A stretch of 64,000 nucleotides of DNA from positions 1-64,000 of the forward strand of contig NZ_QWJJ01000019.1 of NCBI RefSeq assembly GCF_003575965.1, given 5' to 3'. The notes under the pieces are model-generated. The model did no database searches. It saw nothing but the letters and a program-made list of their open reading frames with translations, and had not been told where the DNA came from. Position numbers and translations under genes: made by a program. The stretch's first letter is position 1; each line of letters begins with the position of its first letter. The DNA comes from Pseudooceanicola sediminis (GTDB lineage Bacteria; Pseudomonadota; Alphaproteobacteria; Rhodobacterales; Rhodobacteraceae). Below, in pieces: positions 8,245 to 16,766 of the stretch.

Positions 8245-9276
8245 ATGTATTCCGAGACCGAAGACCTCGTGCGCGATCTGGCAGAAAATGCCGAAGGCGT
8301 CTGTCGTGCCTACCTTCCCGCCGGACGGCGGGAAGGATCCTACTGGATCGTCGGCGATCTGCAGAATAACCCCGGCCGGTCGCTCTTCGTGCGGTTGACG
8401 GGCCCTGCGTCGGGACCAGGGGCAGCGGGCAAGTGGCAGGACCCTGCCGTCGGCGCGCATGGCGATCTCCTCGACATCATCCGCGCCCGGACGGGGATCA
8501 CGCGCTTCCCCGACGTTCTTGCCGAGGCCCGAGCGCATCTTGGCCGTCCGCAGCCGGTCGAACCGGATAGGCAAGAGCCGAGGAAGGCCAAGGCGTCCGG
8601 TGGCACTCCTGCGGCGGCGGCGCGCTTGTTTGCTGCCTCGAACCCGATCACAGGCACGCTTGCTGAGACCTACCTCCATTCCCGAGGCATCACCCAATTC
8701 GGGGCGAACGGCGCCTTACGCTTCCACCCGAAGTGCTGGCATCGGGAAGAGGGGCAGACCCGGAGCATCCCCAGACCGGCGATGATCGCGGCGGTTACCG
8801 ATGGGGCAGGGGCCGTGCAGGGCGTGCATCGCACCTGGCTGGCGCCTGACGGACAGGGGAAGGCGGCAGTGAATCCAGAGCGTCGGGCTATGGGTCACCT
8901 CCTCGGCAATGCTGTCAGGCTCACCCCGCACGATGCCATCCTCGTCGTCGGCGAAGGCATCGAGACCATGCTGTCCCTGTCCGAGGCGATCCCCGGCCTT
9001 CCCGTCTGGGCGGCGCTCTCGTCCGGTCACCTCGGAGCGGTCCTGCTGCCGGAGGGGCTGAAGCGCCTCTACATCGCGATCGATCGCGATCCGGCCGGGC
9101 AGCGCGCGGCAGAGAAGTTGAGCGCCATAGCCACCGAGGTCGGGATTGGTTGCCATGTGCTGGAACCGCGGCTCGGGGATTTCAACGATGATCTCCGGGC
9201 GAACGGCAAGGTCGCGCTGCGCCAGCATCTGGCAGGACAGATCGGGCCAGAGGATCGGCATCGCCTGCCCAGCTGA
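8245..9276 (+). CDS. Toprim-domain primase-like protein (DUF7146)
   Basis: A 343-residue protein with GGAGGTTG upstream, 3 bases after the helicase gene. The N-terminal ~110 residues resemble the CHC2-like lead-in of plasmid primases but lack an evident zinc motif. Residues ~120-215 are the DUF7146-type linker (AETYLHSRGI, LRFHPKCWH). A Toprim domain follows, with VVGEGIETMLS (the acidic glutamate), a central AALSSGHLG and YIAIDRDPAGQRAAEKL (the DxD-like pair). It probably acts on nucleic acid with the helicase during plasmid replication or establishment. Primase activity is unproven. Confidence 0.82.
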   Translation: MYSETEDLVRDLAENAEGVCRAYLPAGRREGSYWIVGDLQNNPGRSLFVRLTGPASGPGAAGKWQDPAVGAHGDLLDIIRARTGITRFPDVLAEARAHLGRPQPVEPDRQEPRKAKASGGTPAAAARLFAASNPITGTLAETYLHSRGITQFGANGALRFHPKCWHREEGQTRSIPRPAMIAAVTDGAGAVQGVHRTWLAPDGQGKAAVNPERRAMGHLLGNAVRLTPHDAILVVGEGIETMLSLSEAIPGLPVWAALSSGHLGAVLLPEGLKRLYIAIDRDPAGQRAAEKLSAIATEVGIGCHVLEPRLGDFNDDLRANGKVALRQHLAGQIGPEDRHRLPS

Positions 9277-9638
9277 GCTGCATCGCGCAGGGGGGCTGGG
9301 AGTGCGGGGCAGTGGGCAGCATCCCAGTCGTGGCACTGGATCGTCGTCCTCACCCCATCCCGGGCCTTGCGCACCCACCCGTCACCCGAGCGGCCTTCAA
9401 GAGATGGGCAGGCCGTCAAAGCGGTTGCCCCTGCAAGGTCGGCAGGGAACCTTTTTCCGCCGGCGGCAAAGCCGCCTTTGCATCGCGATACAAATAGCTT
9501 CCCAACCGACCTCCTCCACGCTGTTCCGGCCCCGGTGAAGCCGGGGTGAAGGGGCAACCGCCCCGACGGCTCGGGTCTGCCCATGAAGGCCGCGCGGGAT
9601 GACGCGCGGACACGGCAAAACCCGGAGGCAAGAAACCG
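9277..9638. other. Intergenic stretch without a convincing gene; weak terminator
   Basis: This 362-base gap holds no frame with a start, ribosome site and credible protein. It contains a hairpin GGCGGC-AAA-GCCGCC (9462-9476) followed by TTT, which could be a weak terminator for the Toprim gene. A second C/G-rich hairpin (CCCCGG-TGAAG-CCGGGG) lies near 9531-9547. The last part is the leader of the next gene, with GGAGG shortly before its ATG. Confidence 0.4.
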
Positions 9639-10571
9639 ATGACGATCCAGACCCACGACGACGCGTATGAACCCGCCCATAGCGCATCCCAGACCGCCCA
9701 TGCGCTCGACGAGCTCCAGCTCTACGGCTATCGCCCCTTTGACGAGCCCGATCCGCGCCCGATGCCCGATGGGCAGCGCCTCGCGGTCGCCGTCGCCGAC
9801 ATCTTCGATGCCCTCGTCGCGACCCTGGAAGACACCCGCATGGAACCCGACCTCGAAGAGGTGCTCTGGGGCCAGGTCAACCTCTTCCACCGTGCCACGG
9901 CCCGGATCGAGCGGACGCTCGATGAGAACGAGCAGGCGCAGCGCCGCCTCCAGCGCGAGCAGGACGGCTCCGAAGTGAAGTCCGTCGAACTCGAGCGCCT
10001 GACGGCCGAAGGCCTGACTCTCGTTGAACGGCGCAACTGCATGGACATGATGCGCGATCACGCCGCCACCGAGTTCGTCAATCACACGGGATCGACCTGG
10101 CGCCCCCGCACCGGCTCGATGGTGAACCGCCAGCACATGACCGCAGCGCTCATCGACAGCCGCGATTTCCTCGCCGCGAAGCGCCGCGCCGAAACCGAGG
10201 TGATGTTGCCCGCAGGCCCCAAGGTCGCCCTCACCGGCGGGACCGATTTCAACGATCACCGCCTGATCTGGGGCAAGCTCGACCAGGTCCGGACCAAGTA
10301 TCCCGACATGGTCCTCCTGCACGGTGGCAGCCCGAAGGGCGCAGAGCTCATCGCCGCCAAATGGGCCGAAGCCCGGGGCGTGACGCAGGTGGCCTTCAAG
10401 CCCGACTGGACCAAGCACGCCAAGGCCGCGCCCTTCAAGCGCAACGACGCGATGCTGGATGTGCTCCCGGTCGGGGTCCTTGTCTTCCCCGGAACCGGTA
10501 TCCAGGAAAACCTCGCCGACAAGGCCAAGAAGCTTGGCATCCCGGTCATGAAGTTCGAGAAGGGGGCGTGA
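9639..10571 (+). CDS. DUF2493 (YspA/cpYpsA-related SLOG) protein
   Basis: A 310-residue protein whose C-terminal ~115 residues form the DUF2493 SLOG fold: KVALTGGTDFNDH at the first strand, LLHGGSPKGAELIAAKWAEARG, a conserved AFKPDW and VFPGTGIQENL. SLOG domains bind nucleotides or nucleotide-derived signals. The N-terminal ~190 residues are acidic and helical, as in the plasmid-borne versions. The ATG follows GGAGG. Neighbouring replication-like and WGR genes suggest a DNA-maintenance or stress role. The ligand is unknown. Confidence 0.85.
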   Translation: MTIQTHDDAYEPAHSASQTAHALDELQLYGYRPFDEPDPRPMPDGQRLAVAVADIFDALVATLEDTRMEPDLEEVLWGQVNLFHRATARIERTLDENEQAQRRLQREQDGSEVKSVELERLTAEGLTLVERRNCMDMMRDHAATEFVNHTGSTWRPRTGSMVNRQHMTAALIDSRDFLAAKRRAETEVMLPAGPKVALTGGTDFNDHRLIWGKLDQVRTKYPDMVLLHGGSPKGAELIAAKWAEARGVTQVAFKPDWTKHAKAAPFKRNDAMLDVLPVGVLVFPGTGIQENLADKAKKLGIPVMKFEKGA

Positions 10572-10577
10572 GCCCCC
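10562..10577 (+). terminator. Hairpin across the stop codon of the SLOG gene
   Basis: GGGGGC-GTGA-GCCCCC forms a perfect 6-bp stem with a 4-base loop containing the TGA stop. No T-run follows, so intrinsic termination would be weak. It may instead stabilise the mRNA 3' end or attenuate read-through to the WGR gene. Confidence 0.3.
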
Positions 10578-10655
10578 GACTTCAATCCGGGACAGAACAT
10601 TGTGGAAACGTCGAAGAGCGCTTGATATTGTGGTCTGGAGAGAGGTGCCAACAAC

Positions 10656-10940
10656 ATGTTCGACACATCGCAGCAAATGGAAGTGTTCCCGACGACGGTC
10701 GATCTCAAGCGGATCGACCCGTCTCTGAACATGCGCCGCTTCTATCGAATGAGCGTTCAGCCGGACCTGTTTGGCGGCGCATGCCTTGTGCGGGAATGGG
10801 GCCGTATGGGGTTTCGAGGGCAGATGCTGATAGAACGGCATGATGACGAGGGAAGGGCTGTCACGGCACTCATGAAGCTCGCGGCGACGAAGAAGCGGCG
10901 AGGTTATCGGTTGCTTGATAGAGTGAATGCCAAGGATTGA
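10656..10940 (+). CDS. WGR-domain protein
   Basis: A 94-residue single-domain protein. Its core, NMRRFYRMSVQPDLFGGACLVREWGRMGFRGQ, contains the defining WGR tripeptide, and a helix rich in lysine and arginine follows. WGR domains of PARP and of bacterial MolR-like proteins bind nucleic acid, usually DNA ends. A solo WGR protein of this size is common on alphaproteobacterial plasmids and may be a small DNA-binding accessory factor. GAGAGAGG lies upstream. The next gene's promoter begins inside its last codon. Confidence 0.85.
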   Translation: MFDTSQQMEVFPTTVDLKRIDPSLNMRRFYRMSVQPDLFGGACLVREWGRMGFRGQMLIERHDDEGRAVTALMKLAATKKRRGYRLLDRVNAKD

Positions 10941-10987
10941 CATTCCATATCAGTTTCACTATTTAAATTTGTGAAACTGATATGGAA
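10937..10987 (+). promoter_or_regulatory. Promoter whose spacer is one arm of a 17-bp inverted repeat
   Basis: A consensus TTGACA -35 (10937-10942) and TATTTA -10 (10960-10965) are separated by exactly 17 bases. Those 17 bases (10943-10959, TTCCATATCAGTTTCAC) are the left arm of a perfect inverted repeat; the right arm, GTGAAACTGATATGGAA, occupies 10971-10987 over the expected transcription start. A repressor bound to both arms would shut a strong promoter. The Xre protein at 12334 is the candidate repressor (inference). Confidence 0.75.
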
Positions 10988-10995
10988 CAAGCGCC

Positions 10996-12330
10996 ATGAC
11001 CAAGGTTGTCGTCCCATTTCCGAAAGGCCAGCGACTGCGTTCGCCGTTAGCGCAGTTCTTCCGTGTCGGAGACTCTCACAACAAGTTTGCCGAGATGTAC
11101 GCGTCCGGGGGGCTGCCTGCTTCTCGAGTTGTCTTTGACGCCGCACGCCTCAACCGACAGACTGCTCTAGCGAAAGAGTTAAAAGTTGAAGGTGTTGAGA
11201 TCACGATCGACACCGGAGCGGCCGAACTGTCGAGCTTGGCGCGACATAGGACGTTTGTGCGTAACTCCCCATGGTTGGTCGAGGCTCCGATGTCTCCCTT
11301 GGGGCCGGACGCATTTACTACAGAGGTCATCGAGCGCATCGCGGAAATGGTGGTTGCGGTCGGTGCGGATCGCGTGCTGGCTCCGAGTCACTTCTTGGGC
11401 GATCCGAAATTTGACGGATGGCTCAAGGTCGATGCGGCTGCGTGTTCGGCCCTCCGATTGGCGCTTGATCGTTTGGGGGGAGGCCAGGTCCGGATCGACT
11501 ACCCGGTTATACAAAGCGTTCAAGGATTGGTGGATCCCGCGTCGCGGAAGGCGCTTGCCGAGACCCTTTCGATCCTTCCCGTCGATGCGATTTGGATGCG
11601 CCTTTCCGGTCTCGGGAAGGAGCCAGGTCCGCAAAAGGTTCGGTCTTTGGTACGGATGCTCAGCGGTTTCCACAATATGGGGAAGCCTGTCATTTTGGAC
11701 TACTGTTCTGGTTTGAACGCGGAGGCTACCGAAGCATTCGGTGTGGCTTCTGGCTCCGCGAGCGGAATTCTCGAGTTGGACCAGTTCAACGCACGTGATT
11801 GGCACAAACCCCCAGAAGAGCCCGATCCCGATGCGCAGTTCGGTCGGCGTAGCATTGTTCAGGTACCGGGTCTTGGTCGGGGCTTTTATGCACACGAGTT
11901 TGAATTGCTAGCCAAGTCTCGCGGTGGCCGGAAGCTGCTTCTTCAAAGCGAGTTCGTTTCCGTTTCCAGTGTCGAGGAAATGGTAAGAACTCGAAAGCAG
12001 GTACAGGCACTTCACTTGGTGCGCTCACAAGAAGCGCTTCAGTCTGTACCGGACCTCAACCGAGCAGGGCATTTTTTGTCAAAGACGATGGCGGATGCCG
12101 AGCGCAGGGCAAAAGATGTCAGCTTCCTCAAGCCCACTGAAGCTCAAGCCCAGGCGGCGGGTGTCGACTTGCCAAGTCTGCTCAAGCGGACCAGAGGACA
12201 CGCAGAGACGATGGGCAAGGTTGCAGACGCGCTTGAAAAGCTCCATGAGGAGCGCGGAACAGAGTCACCGCGAGTTCGGGCTTGCGACTTCAATGTCGAT
12301 ATTGCCCTGCGTCGTGGCGATCAGAGGTAA
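10996..12330 (+). CDS. Unrecognised 444-aa protein leading an Xre/RES module
   Basis: I do not recognise this family. The protein is soluble with no signal peptide. Alternating strands and helices (VDAIWMRLSGLGKEPGPQKV, KPVILDYCSGLNAEA, GILELDQFNARDW) would suit a TIM-barrel-like core over residues ~60-270. A helical, basic C-terminal third follows, with a SHNKFAEMYASGG start motif near residue 27. It is the first gene after the strong palindromic promoter and ends 3 bases before the antitoxin gene, so it belongs to the toxin-antitoxin transcript. Codon use appears less GC-biased than its neighbours. It may be a third TA component or a defence sensor. Confidence 0.7.
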   Translation: MTKVVVPFPKGQRLRSPLAQFFRVGDSHNKFAEMYASGGLPASRVVFDAARLNRQTALAKELKVEGVEITIDTGAAELSSLARHRTFVRNSPWLVEAPMSPLGPDAFTTEVIERIAEMVVAVGADRVLAPSHFLGDPKFDGWLKVDAAACSALRLALDRLGGGQVRIDYPVIQSVQGLVDPASRKALAETLSILPVDAIWMRLSGLGKEPGPQKVRSLVRMLSGFHNMGKPVILDYCSGLNAEATEAFGVASGSASGILELDQFNARDWHKPPEEPDPDAQFGRRSIVQVPGLGRGFYAHEFELLAKSRGGRKLLLQSEFVSVSSVEEMVRTRKQVQALHLVRSQEALQSVPDLNRAGHFLSKTMADAERRAKDVSFLKPTEAQAQAAGVDLPSLLKRTRGHAETMGKVADALEKLHEERGTESPRVRACDFNVDIALRRGDQR

Positions 12331-12333
12331 GAA

Positions 12334-12672
12334 ATGCAAAGTGCAGTGTCACGCTACATAGGCGAACTCGCCGACATCGGGGGCCTTAAAGGAACCGATA
12401 TCGCAAATATTACGGATGTCTCCAAAGCTACGGTGTCGCGTTGGAAGGCTGGTGATATCAAACCGCAACCAAAGAACGAACTGATTCTGTCCGACCTCTA
12501 TTACGTCGTCGGCCGTCTCAATGAATACTACACGCCGGACGAGGTTCGCGCCTGGTTGTACGCGCGGCACCCGCAACTTGGCGGCGAGCGCGCCATGGAT
12601 CTTATTCATAATGATCGCTCGCTCGAGGTTCTGGCCGTTATCGACCGGCTGGACAATGATGTTTATGTGTAG
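12334..12672 (+). CDS. Xre/MbcA-type antitoxin, second pair
   Basis: A 112-residue protein with an N-terminal helix-turn-helix (LKGTDIANITDVSKATVSRWKAG) and a DUF2384-like C-terminal half (PDEVRAWLYARHPQLGGERAMDLI). It starts 3 bases after the unknown 444-residue gene with GAGG upstream, and lies 9 bases before the RES gene. It should inactivate that toxin and is the probable ligand of the inverted repeat at 10943-10987. It differs clearly in sequence from the antitoxin at 2089, so the two pairs are probably independent acquisitions. Confidence 0.85.
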   Translation: MQSAVSRYIGELADIGGLKGTDIANITDVSKATVSRWKAGDIKPQPKNELILSDLYYVVGRLNEYYTPDEVRAWLYARHPQLGGERAMDLIHNDRSLEVLAVIDRLDNDVYV

Positions 12673-12681
12673 GTTCGATGA

Positions 12682-13230
12682 ATGGTTAAAGCTCGACGCG
12701 ACAACCGGCTGATCGACGCGATTGAGGCAATCGAGCCAGTCGTTTTTGAGGGCAATGTTTGGCGCTTGGTTCGTGACGGACGAGACCCGCTGTTGTGCAG
12801 CGCGTCGGGAGGTCGGTGGGACGACGGAACCTTCGATGTGCTCTATACCTCAACGTCTCGGTCGGGCGCTCTGGAAGAGATGCGCTTTCATTTGATGCGC
12901 GGCCAACCGATTATGCCGAGTAAAGTTAAGTACCGCATGTTCGAGATCGAACTTCTACTTGAACGGGCGCTGCGATTTGTGGATCTTGACGCGCTTTCCG
13001 ACGTTGGGTTGAACACGGAGACGTTCGGTCGTCTTTCCTATGAGCAAAAGAACGACGAATATCCTCGTACTCAGGAGATTGGTGAAGTCGCACACTTCCT
13101 AGATTTCGATGGCCTGATTGTCCCATCAGCTCGATCCGACACAAACAACGCTGTTGTGTTCTGCGACAAGGTAAGATCGCTGCCCGAGTCCACTCTCAGG
13201 GATCACGGCCTCGTGGACTGGGAAAAATGA
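12682..13230 (+). CDS. RES-domain toxin, second pair
   Basis: A compact 182-residue RES toxin. The family residues are visible: arginine in SGGRWDDGTF, tyrosine in VLYTSTS, glutamate in GALEEMRFHL and serine in GLIVPSARSDTNNAVVF. It lacks the N-terminal extension of the first RES protein (2475-3176). RES toxins are NAD+-consuming. The start at 12682 is taken because it is the first ATG after the antitoxin stop in frame with the domain. It is last in the three-gene operon. Confidence 0.85.
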   Translation: MVKARRDNRLIDAIEAIEPVVFEGNVWRLVRDGRDPLLCSASGGRWDDGTFDVLYTSTSRSGALEEMRFHLMRGQPIMPSKVKYRMFEIELLLERALRFVDLDALSDVGLNTETFGRLSYEQKNDEYPRTQEIGEVAHFLDFDGLIVPSARSDTNNAVVFCDKVRSLPESTLRDHGLVDWEK

Positions 13231-13370
13231 TCCAACTCGATAAAGAGCTTAACCTTCTTGGCTGACAAATTGGGTATGAGGGTTCCGATTAGCTATCCCT
13301 GCTTGCAAAGATAGATGTTACATAAAACGAATTATCGGATTTTTGATAAGTTGTTGTTTTCGTGCAATTT

Positions 13371-14483
13371 TTATTCAATCCAGTCGAGTTTCAACCAGTA
13401 TCGCGTGTGCCGCCGCTCGCCGGTTCGAGCGAGCACGCCCTTCTCGACCAGATCCTGCAGATCGCGGGTCGCGGTCGCGCGTGAAGTTCCGGTGATCTTG
13501 AGATAGTTGTCGGCGCTGAGGCCGCCTTTGAAACCGCCAGGGCCTTCCCGAAACACGCGAGCGATGGCCTTGGCCTGGCGTTCGTTCAAGTGGTCTCTGT
13601 GACGATCGTAGAAGTGTGCCTTGCTGATGAAGAAGCCTACTCGGTCGAGTGTTGCCTGTTGGGCCTTCAAGACAACTTCTGCGAACCAGACGAGCCAATC
13701 GGTCACGTCGAGCGTTTTTTGATGCTGCTCAAGCTGATCGTAGTATCCCTTGCGCTCCTTCTCGATGGTGAAGGCGAGCGAGATGAGGGTCGGCTGGCCA
13801 ATGTTCTGCGCCAGCGACTTTTCAGCGAGGGCGCGACCCAAGCGGCCGTTGCCGTCTTCGAATGGGTGGATACTCTCGAAATAGAGGTGGCTTAGCCCCG
13901 CGCGCGTCAGCGCTGGAAGCGACTCTGCTCCCCCCGGCCCGGTCTTGTTGAACCAATCCGCGTATCGCTCCATCTCAGGCATGACCCGCTCTGAAGGCGG
14001 CGCTTCGAAATGGATCGTGGGCCGGTCAAGGCGGCCGGAAACGATTTGCATCGCCTCGGTGTGGCGTCGGTAGGCCCCGATGGTTTCCAACCGGCGGTCA
14101 TGGGATAGGAGCATCCGATGCCAGCGGTACAGTGTCTCATGGGTCAGCGGCTCTGCAAAACTGGAATAGACATCGACCATCATTTCCGCGACGCCCTGTT
14201 CGCGCGGTTTGGCAGGGTAGCTGCCCGGATCGAGGCCCAGATGGCGGCGCAGCGAAGATTGCACACTGAGCCGATCGAGGATTTCACCCTCGATGGCACT
14301 CGTCTGCATCGCTTCCTCGCTGAGCAGTTCGATGCGGAGTTGCTCGCGCTCCGGCTGGCTGACATGATGGACCGCGCCGAGGATTTCTCCGGACGACAGC
14401 AGGAACGTCTGCTCAAACGGCTCCAGCGCGGAGGCGTCATACCGGAAATCCGGCCAATCAGGCAGCGTCCAGTTCCAAGCCAT
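13371..14483 (-). CDS. Fic-family protein with self-inhibiting helix and winged HTH
   Basis: A 370-residue Fic protein, predicted to transfer AMP or another nucleotide monophosphate to a protein target. The N-terminal ~75 residues are the DUF4172-type region and contain TSAIEG (61-66), which fits the class-II inhibitory motif [S/T]xxxE[G/N]. The active site HPFEDGNGRLGR (~203-214) is complete. The C-terminal ~70 residues form a winged-helix DNA-binding domain (NYLKITGTSRATATRDLQDLVEKG). The intact inhibitory helix suggests the enzyme is normally off. An inverted repeat abuts the start codon. Confidence 0.9.
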   Translation of the reverse strand: MAWNWTLPDWPDFRYDASALEPFEQTFLLSSGEILGAVHHVSQPEREQLRIELLSEEAMQTSAIEGEILDRLSVQSSLRRHLGLDPGSYPAKPREQGVAEMMVDVYSSFAEPLTHETLYRWHRMLLSHDRRLETIGAYRRHTEAMQIVSGRLDRPTIHFEAPPSERVMPEMERYADWFNKTGPGGAESLPALTRAGLSHLYFESIHPFEDGNGRLGRALAEKSLAQNIGQPTLISLAFTIEKERKGYYDQLEQHQKTLDVTDWLVWFAEVVLKAQQATLDRVGFFISKAHFYDRHRDHLNERQAKAIARVFREGPGGFKGGLSADNYLKITGTSRATATRDLQDLVEKGVLARTGERRHTRYWLKLDWIE

Positions 14484-14510
14484 GAGTTATAGATGTCCTT
14501 TCTATAACTC
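14484..14510 (-). promoter_or_regulatory. Inverted repeat adjoining the fic start codon
   Basis: A perfect 10-bp inverted repeat with a 7-base loop ends one base before the ATG. On the coding strand it reads GAGTTATAGA, AAGGACA, TCTATAACTC. The loop contains the only plausible Shine-Dalgarno (AAGGA). The repeat could be a DNA operator for the Fic C-terminal winged helix or an mRNA hairpin presenting the ribosome site. A TTGACT element (RC of 14544-14549 region) upstream may serve as -35. Confidence 0.6.
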
Positions 14511-14603
14511 AAACATAGATCACTTTTGAGGCATAGAAGTCAACTCTATCGCTCAAAGGACCTGCGGGATGGGGTGACCCACAAACCGACGCGAGGTCTT
14601 GAG

Positions 14604-14843
14604 CTAGGCCTTTTCAAGGTGCGTCAGATCTTGCTGACGCGATCTGGGGATCTTCGGATCGGCGGGGTTTTGTTCCGGCGCTCGAATGAATGGTTCATAG
14701 CGAACGTCCGCCATGGCGCCGTCGAACCAGGCAGGCTGCACGTCACCATTATTCCATTGGTAAAGGTAGCCAACCAGATTTTCAGATGTCTTGCAGAGGA
14801 TGCGCATAATCGGTTCGCCAGTCAGGCGGGGCTTCGTGTTCAT
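14604..14843 (-). CDS. Small conserved hypothetical, 79 aa
   Basis: The start is set by AGGAGG seven bases upstream. The protein contains ILCKTSENLVGYLYQWNNGDVQPAWFDGA and YEPFIRAPEQNPADPKIP, a recognisable short protein of Rhodobacteraceae plasmids with no assigned function. No membrane segment or cysteine motif is seen. It stands alone between the fic gene and the VirC-like operon. Confidence 0.6.
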   Translation of the reverse strand: MNTKPRLTGEPIMRILCKTSENLVGYLYQWNNGDVQPAWFDGAMADVRYEPFIRAPEQNPADPKIPRSRQQDLTHLEKA

Positions 14844-15004
14844 AATGCGTTCCTCCTAAATGGACCTCGTAACTCGTCACCACTGAGGTCTGAAATTCCC
14901 TATGACGCTCATTAGCGCCACGCTTTCCGCAACCGCAAGGCGAGCTTCCGCCGGTGGGCGAAAATCCACCGGCGAAATGCAAGTTATCTTTTCAGATAGG
15001 TCTC

Positions 15005-15667
15005 TTACGGTGTGTGCTGCTCATGCGGCGATGCAGCACGAGCAGAAATTTCTTCCAAGATTTTGTCGATCTCGCCCCATATGCGTGGTTCCACCTGACC
15101 GCGGATCAGGGCCCATTTACTCAACACGTCGAGGGGGTCGTGGTCCCGGAGGAGGACATTCAGGCTGTCCGCATCGACTGCCAGAGATGTCCGGGCCTGC
15201 CACTGCGTGTTGCGAGTGCCCCGCTCCTCCGCGACTGGGGCGAAGACCGGCGAAAGTTGCCAGCCTTTGACTGCACGGCGCAGGGCGGCACGCACCACAT
15301 GTGCTGGCTCAACACCACAAGTCTGCAGCGCCGCTTCCTGTCGTTCAAGTGCGTTGACCCTGATGTCGATCTTCCGGGTCGGGCTCAATGCGCGCGCCGA
15401 TACGGGAGCTCTCAGGCTGGTATGCGGGTCAGAGCTTTCCGCGGTGACTTGGTGCGGCGCCACGGCACCTTCTGGCAGACGCTCTGACTCGTGCCGATCA
15501 GCGTCAACGTCAGCGGCTGGGGTGCCTGTCTTTGTTGCTGTGACCTGTGCCTCATCTTCTTTCCCGGGAACCTCGCGGTCACCCTGTTGCAGGGTCGCGG
15601 CGTAGGCTGGGTCGGGCCTGGTGATGGTCGGGATTTTCTTGCGCAATCGCCTGTCCTCACGCAGCAA
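15005..15667 (-). CDS. virC2: VirC2-like transfer accessory protein
   Basis: A ~220-residue protein downstream of, and overlapping, the VirC1-like gene; a TTG at 15667 is the likely start. The N-terminal third is basic and proline/acid-rich (RKKIPTITRPDPAYAATLQQG). The C-terminal half has a ribbon-helix-helix-like segment (SPTRKIDIRVNALERQEAALQTCGVEPAHVVRAALRRA) and ends with DPLDVLSKWALIRGQVEPRIW, which resembles the end of Agrobacterium VirC2. VirC2 binds the overdrive sequence next to the T-DNA border. The gene order virC1-virC2 is the same. Homology is judged by eye. Confidence 0.55.
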   Translation of the reverse strand: MLREDRRLRKKIPTITRPDPAYAATLQQGDREVPGKEDEAQVTATKTGTPAADVDADRHESERLPEGAVAPHQVTAESSDPHTSLRAPVSARALSPTRKIDIRVNALERQEAALQTCGVEPAHVVRAALRRAVKGWQLSPVFAPVAEERGTRNTQWQARTSLAVDADSLNVLLRDHDPLDVLSKWALIRGQVEPRIWGEIDKILEEISARAASPHEQHTP

Positions 15668-16376
15668 GAATGTTGTTGAGGATGTCCGTCGCCTCCTCGA
15701 GCGCCTCGACGACATGACGTACATGTGGACGCATCAGAGGGTTTGGATCAGATTGCTTTTCCAACGCCAAGGCGTGGAGAAGCCCCTTCTGGTCCATCTC
15801 CTTGTAAGTGTTCCGTCGCATCATGACGGTCTCAATCACGGGAAAACGGGTGAGCGCTTCTTCAATCAGGGCGGCGTCAGCACGGGTCGTTTTCGGGTCG
15901 ACCATGTTGAGGACGACGTGGTGGCGCGGAAGGCTGGAGGGGTCATCAACACGGGATTTCAGTTTCTCAAACCAATCAGCTGTCTGCGCTCCGACATCGA
16001 AATCAGACGTTGACAGCATGACGGGCGTCACAATGTGGTCCGCAAGCACCGCGATGCCGTCTGACCATTCGGCACCGACCCCTGCGGTATCGATGAAGAT
16101 GAAGTCTGCCGTGCCTGCCATGTAGACCTGATCGATCTGATCCTCGACACCCGCCACGCTTTCGACGGTGGCCGAGCAGAGAAGCGGCGAACTTAGCCCA
16201 CCGGCTTCCGCCCGAGCATGCCAGGCACCGAGTACTCTCGTGCTGTCCGTGTCGATCAACATCACTCTGCGTCCGGCGGCGATCGCGGCGCTGATCAAGG
16301 CGCGCGAAAGCGTCGTTTTTCCACTGCCCCCTTTCCGGGCCATCGCTGCGATCACCACAAGATTTTCGTTCGGCAT
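15657..16376 (-). CDS. virC1: VirC1-like ParA/MinD ATPase
   Basis: A 239-residue ParA-type ATPase. The deviant Walker A ARKGGSGKTT lies at ~12-21, Walker A' in LIDTDSTR and Walker B in FIFIDTAG. The C-terminal part (RRNTYKEMDQKGLLHALALE...DPNPLMRP) parallels Agrobacterium VirC1, where the residues around MKERGMLH and DPTMRL are alike. VirC1 recruits the relaxosome to the coupling protein at the pole. The start at 16376 has GGAGGGTC upstream. It diverges from the relaxase operon across the probable oriT. A plain plasmid-partition ParA is the alternative. Confidence 0.7.
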   Translation of the reverse strand: MPNENLVVIAAMARKGGSGKTTLSRALISAAIAAGRRVMLIDTDSTRVLGAWHARAEAGGLSSPLLCSATVESVAGVEDQIDQVYMAGTADFIFIDTAGVGAEWSDGIAVLADHIVTPVMLSTSDFDVGAQTADWFEKLKSRVDDPSSLPRHHVVLNMVDPKTTRADAALIEEALTRFPVIETVMMRRNTYKEMDQKGLLHALALEKQSDPNPLMRPHVRHVVEALEEATDILNNILAA

Positions 16377-16766
16377 TCTGACCCTCCGCAAAAATAGTGA
16401 ATCGCAACGAAAATGCTAAAGTGTCGCTAAACGCATGAGGCGGAGGGGTCAAGCAGAAGTCGGGATGCGACCCGCGCCTGGCATGCTGCGGGCGGCGTTT
16501 TGCGATGACCGTGCGACGTCTGCCGTGGTGCCTTCAGCATTCGTCGCGGGGCACCACACACCCTCCAAATGTCGGGATGCGCTCGGCGATGTACTGCGGA
16601 CGGAATGCAGGTGACGGATAGCGCGCTCCAGACAACGGGAGGCAGCCTCGCGTATGGCGTTCTGCAGGTGACGCGAGACGGTCAGCACGCAGCAAAACCC
16701 GTCTTGCGGGGTGCAAGAGACGGGGTGCAATGAGCGCGAAGCGCGATCCACTTGACTAAGGACGGG

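Noticed and set aside
10596-10610. GAAC-N7-AAAC before the WGR gene as a second LexA box
   Set aside because: One half-site has a mismatch, and such near-matches are expected by chance.
9069-10943. A 624-codon minus-strand frame across the Toprim, SLOG and WGR genes
   Set aside because: It runs through three recognisable + strand genes and the gap between them; composition is typical of an antisense frame.
16377-16400. Interpreting the ParA-like gene as plasmid partition with a parS site here
   Set aside because: No ParB-type protein or repeated parS motif was seen, and the C-terminal sequence and gene order fit VirC1/VirC2 better; partition remains an alternative.
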